Source: Pseudomonadota bacterium
Lineage (GTDB): Bacteria > Pseudomonadota > Gammaproteobacteria > Burkholderiales > Burkholderiaceae_C
Assembly: GCA_030918015.1 (NCBI GenBank)
Contig: JAUPTP010000064.1
Span: forward strand, 1 to 8,480
Direction of reading: 5' to 3'
Length of the DNA: 8,480 bases
Part shown: piece by piece, positions 6,674 through 8,480 of the stretch
How positions within the stretch are numbered: the stretch's first letter is position 1
Layout of the letters: each line of letters starts with the position of its first letter
Program-made: the position numbers and the translations under genes
Notes under the pieces: generated by a model
The model's input: the letters and a program-made list of their open reading frames with translations, nothing else
Databases searched by the model: none
Told to the model about the DNA's origin: nothing

Positions 6674-7435
6674 TCAAGCCTGATCGCGGCCGTGACACTG
6701 CTTGTACTTGCGACCGCTGCCGCACGGGCAGGGGTCGTTGCGACCGATCTTCGGCGCATCGCGGCGCACCTGGGTGACCTTCAGCCGCTCGGCCCGGCCC
6801 AGGTCGGCCATCTCGACGACATTGCCCACCAGGTCCTCGATCGCCGCATCGAGCGATTTGAGCGGATGCTCCTGATCGAGCGCCTTGGTGTAGGCCTGCT
6901 CGTCCTCGCTCTGGTCCGGCAGGTGGCGGCGCAGGCAGGCCAGCAGATCGGGGACGTCGCCGTGCGGCAGCGCCTCCAGCCCGTGGAAATGGTTGAGCGC
7001 ATGCTCGAAGCCGATGACCCACGGGCCCAGGGCGCCCTCGATCAGGGCCCGCCCGGTCAGCGGCTGGTCGTTCTCGTCCAGCGGCTGCATGACGATCGGA
7101 TCGAACCAGCCGTCCTCGACCATCTGGCGGTTCAGGGCCTCGAAGCGGCGCTGGACCAGCGCCACCAGCCGCTCGTGGCGGGCGCCATGCCAGCCGGCCG
7201 TGTCGGGCGTGAGCACCGCCCCGCCGCCGTGCTCCTCGTCGCCGAGGTTCCAGTCGCAGGCCGGCGGCAGCCAGTCGGCGATGTCGAGGGCCTGCGGCTG
7301 CGCGAGCACGCCGCAGAGGTAGCCGTCGAGCATGACGACATCGAGCGCCTCCAGCGGCGCGGGGATCTGCGCCAGCAGATCGTCGAGTTCGCCGATCTCG
7401 GCGTCGTTGAGGTCGTTCAGGTTCGGGGTGGACAT
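6674..7435 (-). CDS. UPF0149 (YecA/YgfB-like) protein with C-terminal SEC-C metal-binding motif
   Basis: The 253-residue protein has two parts. The first (about 10-190) matches the UPF0149/YecA fold: acidic and helical, with [18 protein letters not shown] (about 30-47), [15 protein letters not shown], and [14 protein letters not shown]. The tail is a SEC-C zinc motif, [17 protein letters not shown] (233-249), with C236, C238, C247 and H248 as ligands. SEC-C tails, as in SecA, bind zinc and contact ribosomes or SecB; E. coli YecA has the same architecture and has been linked to ribosome/nascent-chain contacts. The start at 7435 is the first Met of the conserved part, with a modest AAGG site upstream. 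The reading frame is open upstream to 8179, but that is antisense to the cobalamin gene and not real. It is divergent from the adenosyltransferase across 93 bp. Confidence 0.92.
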   Translation of the reverse strand: MSTPNLNDLNDAEIGELDDLLAQIPAPLEALDVVMLDGYLCGVLAQPQALDIADWLPPACDWNLGDEEHGGGAVLTPDTAGWHGARHERLVALVQRRFEALNRQMVEDGWFDPIVMQPLDENDQPLTGRALIEGALGPWVIGFEHALNHFHGLEALPHGDVPDLLACLRRHLPDQSEDEQAYTKALDQEHPLKSLDAAIEDLVGNVVEMADLGRAERLKVTQVRRDAPKIGRNDPCPCGSGRKYKQCHGRDQA

Positions 7436-7451
7436 GGGACTGCCTTCGGTA

Positions 7452-7469
7452 TTCGTGACGGTTCGTGAC
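7452..7469. repeat. Tandem 8-bp direct repeat one helical turn apart
   Basis: TTCGTGAC occurs at 7452-7459 and 7462-7469, a 10-bp period, in the divergent gap. It lies between a -10-like CACAAT on the minus strand (7478-7483) and the ATG of the SEC-C gene. It may be a direct-repeat regulator site or chance. Confidence 0.35.
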
Positions 7470-7515
7470 TGCCACGTATTGTGCCCGTCGCCTGCCGGGC
7501 GAAACGTGCTGACGC

Positions 7516-7521
7516 TACGAT
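7516..7521 (+). promoter_or_regulatory. Candidate -10 element of the adenosyltransferase gene
   Basis: TACGAT ends seven bases before the ATG at 7529, so a transcript would begin at or near the start codon. No ribosome site is visible upstream, consistent with a leaderless message. No clear -35 is seen, which keeps this tentative. Confidence 0.3.
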
Positions 7522-7528
7522 GCGCGCC

Positions 7529-8107
7529 ATGGGAAATCGACTCACACAGATCAGCACCCGCACCGGCGACGACGGGACCACCGGCCTGGGCGACGGCACG
7601 CGCGTGCCCAAGGACCACCTGCGCATCGCCGCGATGGGCGACGTGGACGAGCTCAACTCGCACCTGGGCGTGCTGCTGGCCGAGCCGCTGCCCGACGAGG
7701 TGCGCACCCTGCTCGTCATGATCCAGCACGAACTCTTCAACCTCGGCGGCGAGCTGTGCATTCCCGGCTACACGCTGCTGAAGGATGAGGCGGTGCTGCG
7801 GCTGGACGAGGCGCTGGCGCACCACAACGCCCAGCTGCCGCGCCTGCAGGAGTTCATCCTGCCGGCGGGCACGCGCAGCGCCTCGCTGGCGCATGTGGCC
7901 CGGTCGGTCGCGCGCCGGGCCGAGCGCGCGGTGGTGACGCTGCAGCGTTCGGGCGAACCGGTCAACGACGCGCCGCGCCAGTTCCTGAACCGGCTCTCGG
8001 ATCTGCTGTTCGTGCTGGCGCGGGTGCTCAACCGCGCCAACCTCGACGGCCTGGGCGGCGACGACGTCTACTGGAAAAGCGAGCGGCTGGCCGCCTCGGG
8101 CGACTGA
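7529..8107 (+). CDS. ATP:cob(I)alamin adenosyltransferase, PduO type
   Basis: The enzyme moves the adenosyl group of ATP onto cob(I)alamin to make adenosylcobalamin, the cofactor of methylmalonyl-CoA mutase and similar enzymes. The 192-residue length is typical. The ATP-binding N-terminus is clear: [19 protein letters not shown] (10-28). Next come [11 protein letters not shown] (37-47) and the helical-bundle residues. [15 protein letters not shown] (122-136) carries the conserved arginines and glutamate corresponding to the RxxxRRAER segment of human [26 protein letters not shown] (144-165) closes the fold. I chose the start at 7529 because MGNRLTQI is the usual beginning; an ATG three codons earlier (7520) overlaps the -10-like site. 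The GTG at 7481 is unlikely. The final codons and stop form one arm and the loop of a 14-bp hairpin. No other cobalamin genes are in the window. Confidence 0.93.
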   Translation: MGNRLTQISTRTGDDGTTGLGDGTRVPKDHLRIAAMGDVDELNSHLGVLLAEPLPDEVRTLLVMIQHELFNLGGELCIPGYTLLKDEAVLRLDEALAHHNAQLPRLQEFILPAGTRSASLAHVARSVARRAERAVVTLQRSGEPVNDAPRQFLNRLSDLLFVLARVLNRANLDGLGGDDVYWKSERLAASGD

Positions 8108-8119
8108 GGCGGCCAGCCG
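8084..8119. terminator. 14-bp perfect hairpin spanning a stop codon, probably bidirectional terminator
   Basis: The arms 8084-8097 and 8106-8119 are perfectly complementary (outer CGGCTGGCC, inner GCCTC) around an 8-base loop. It includes the last codons and the TGA (8105-8107) of the adenosyltransferase. It lies between two convergent genes. On the minus strand, TTTT follows five bases after the stem, favouring termination of the DAHP synthase message. On the plus strand there is no U-run. Confidence 0.6.
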
Positions 8120-8132
8120 GCAGCCTCGCCGC

Positions 8133-8480
8133 TCAGCCGCGGCGCGCCAGGATCGCCTGATGCAGGACGTCCAGCACATGCTCGGAGTCGTCCCATCCGA
8201 TGCAGGCGTCGGTGATGCTGCGGCCGTATTCCAGCTTCGAGGCGTCGTCCTTGCCCGGCGAGAACTTCTGCGCGCCGGCCTTCAGGTGGCTCTCGACCAT
8301 CACGCCGAAGACGCTGCGGCCGCCCGCGGCGATCTGCGCGCCGATGTCGCGCGCGACCTCGATCTGGCGCTCGTGCTGCTTGCTGCTGTTGGCGTGGCTG
8401 CAGTCGACCATCAGCGTGGCCGGCAGCTTCGAGGCCTCCAGGTCCTTGCAGGCGGCCGCGACGCTGGCGGCGTCGTAGTT
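8133..8480 (-). CDS. 3-deoxy-7-phosphoheptulonate (DAHP) synthase, class I, C-terminal part, cut by window edge
   Basis: The enzyme condenses phosphoenolpyruvate and erythrose 4-phosphate, the first step of the shikimate pathway to aromatic amino acids. The last 115 residues are visible. They include [17 protein letters not shown] and [12 protein letters not shown], ending in LARRG. The His, Glu and Asp in these three segments correspond to E. coli AroG metal ligands H268, E302 and D326, so the metal site is intact on this side. The N-terminal cysteine ligand and the feedback-inhibition region lie outside the window, so I cannot say whether it is the Phe-, Tyr- or Trp-sensitive type (aroG, aroF or aroH). 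It ends 25 bp from the convergent adenosyltransferase stop, sharing the hairpin at 8084-8119. Confidence 0.93.
   Translation of the reverse strand, partial: NYDAASVAAACKDLEASKLPATLMVDCSHANSSKQHERQIEVARDIGAQIAAGGRSVFGVMVESHLKAGAQKFSPGKDDASKLEYGRSITDACIGWDDSEHVLDVLHQAILARRG

Noticed and set aside
7436..8179. Upstream extension of the SEC-C protein frame to 8179
   Set aside because: The extension is antisense to the adenosyltransferase and has no recognisable domain. The conserved protein starts at 7435 with a ribosome site.

Overview
This is a high-GC window with compact gene packing, short intergenic gaps and strong third-position G/C bias. The gene set and protein styles suggest a betaproteobacterium, probably Burkholderiales of the Leptothrix/Sphaerotilus/Rubrivivax kind; this is an inference from sequence character, not from a marker gene. 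I see no insertion sequence, prophage, CRISPR array, tRNA or rRNA. It reads as ordinary chromosomal housekeeping and metabolic sequence.

Layout. (1) Positions 1-1608: the 5' part of a CoA-acylating methylmalonate-semialdehyde dehydrogenase (mmsA, minus) is divergent from a LysR-type regulator (plus), with an inverted repeat in the shared gap. (2) Positions 1562-1830: the gap between the LysR gene and dadA holds an 8-bp hairpin followed by eight U that terminates minus-strand transcription. This hairpin lies inside the 3' end of the LysR gene. Beside it is a block of long-range complementary segments that could be a structured RNA or the 3' UTR of dadA. (3) Positions 1831-5811: dadA (D-amino-acid dehydrogenase, minus) is divergent from an ArgP/IciA-type LysR regulator, which is followed 5 bp later by a Tat-exported PhoD-like phosphatase. 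An 8-bp perfect inverted repeat sits on the argP start codon. (4) Positions 5812-6583: a small uncharacterised ORF converges on a universal stress protein gene. (5) Positions 6674-8107: a UPF0149/SEC-C protein (minus) is divergent from a PduO-type ATP:cob(I)alamin adenosyltransferase (plus). (6) Positions 8133-8480: the 3' end of a DAHP synthase gene (minus). A 14-bp perfect hairpin spans the cobalamin adenosyltransferase stop codon, between the two convergent genes.

How the genes fit together. Two divergent LysR/enzyme pairs suggest local control of valine/propionate-type carbon catabolism (mmsA) and of D-amino-acid oxidation (dadA). The adenosyltransferase makes adenosylcobalamin, the cofactor of methylmalonyl-CoA mutase, which would consume the propionyl-CoA produced by MmsA; the link is metabolic and loose. 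I found no clear novel multi-gene system. The least explained items are the structured segment at 1562-1730, the operator over the argP start codon, and the small ORF at 5912-6142.
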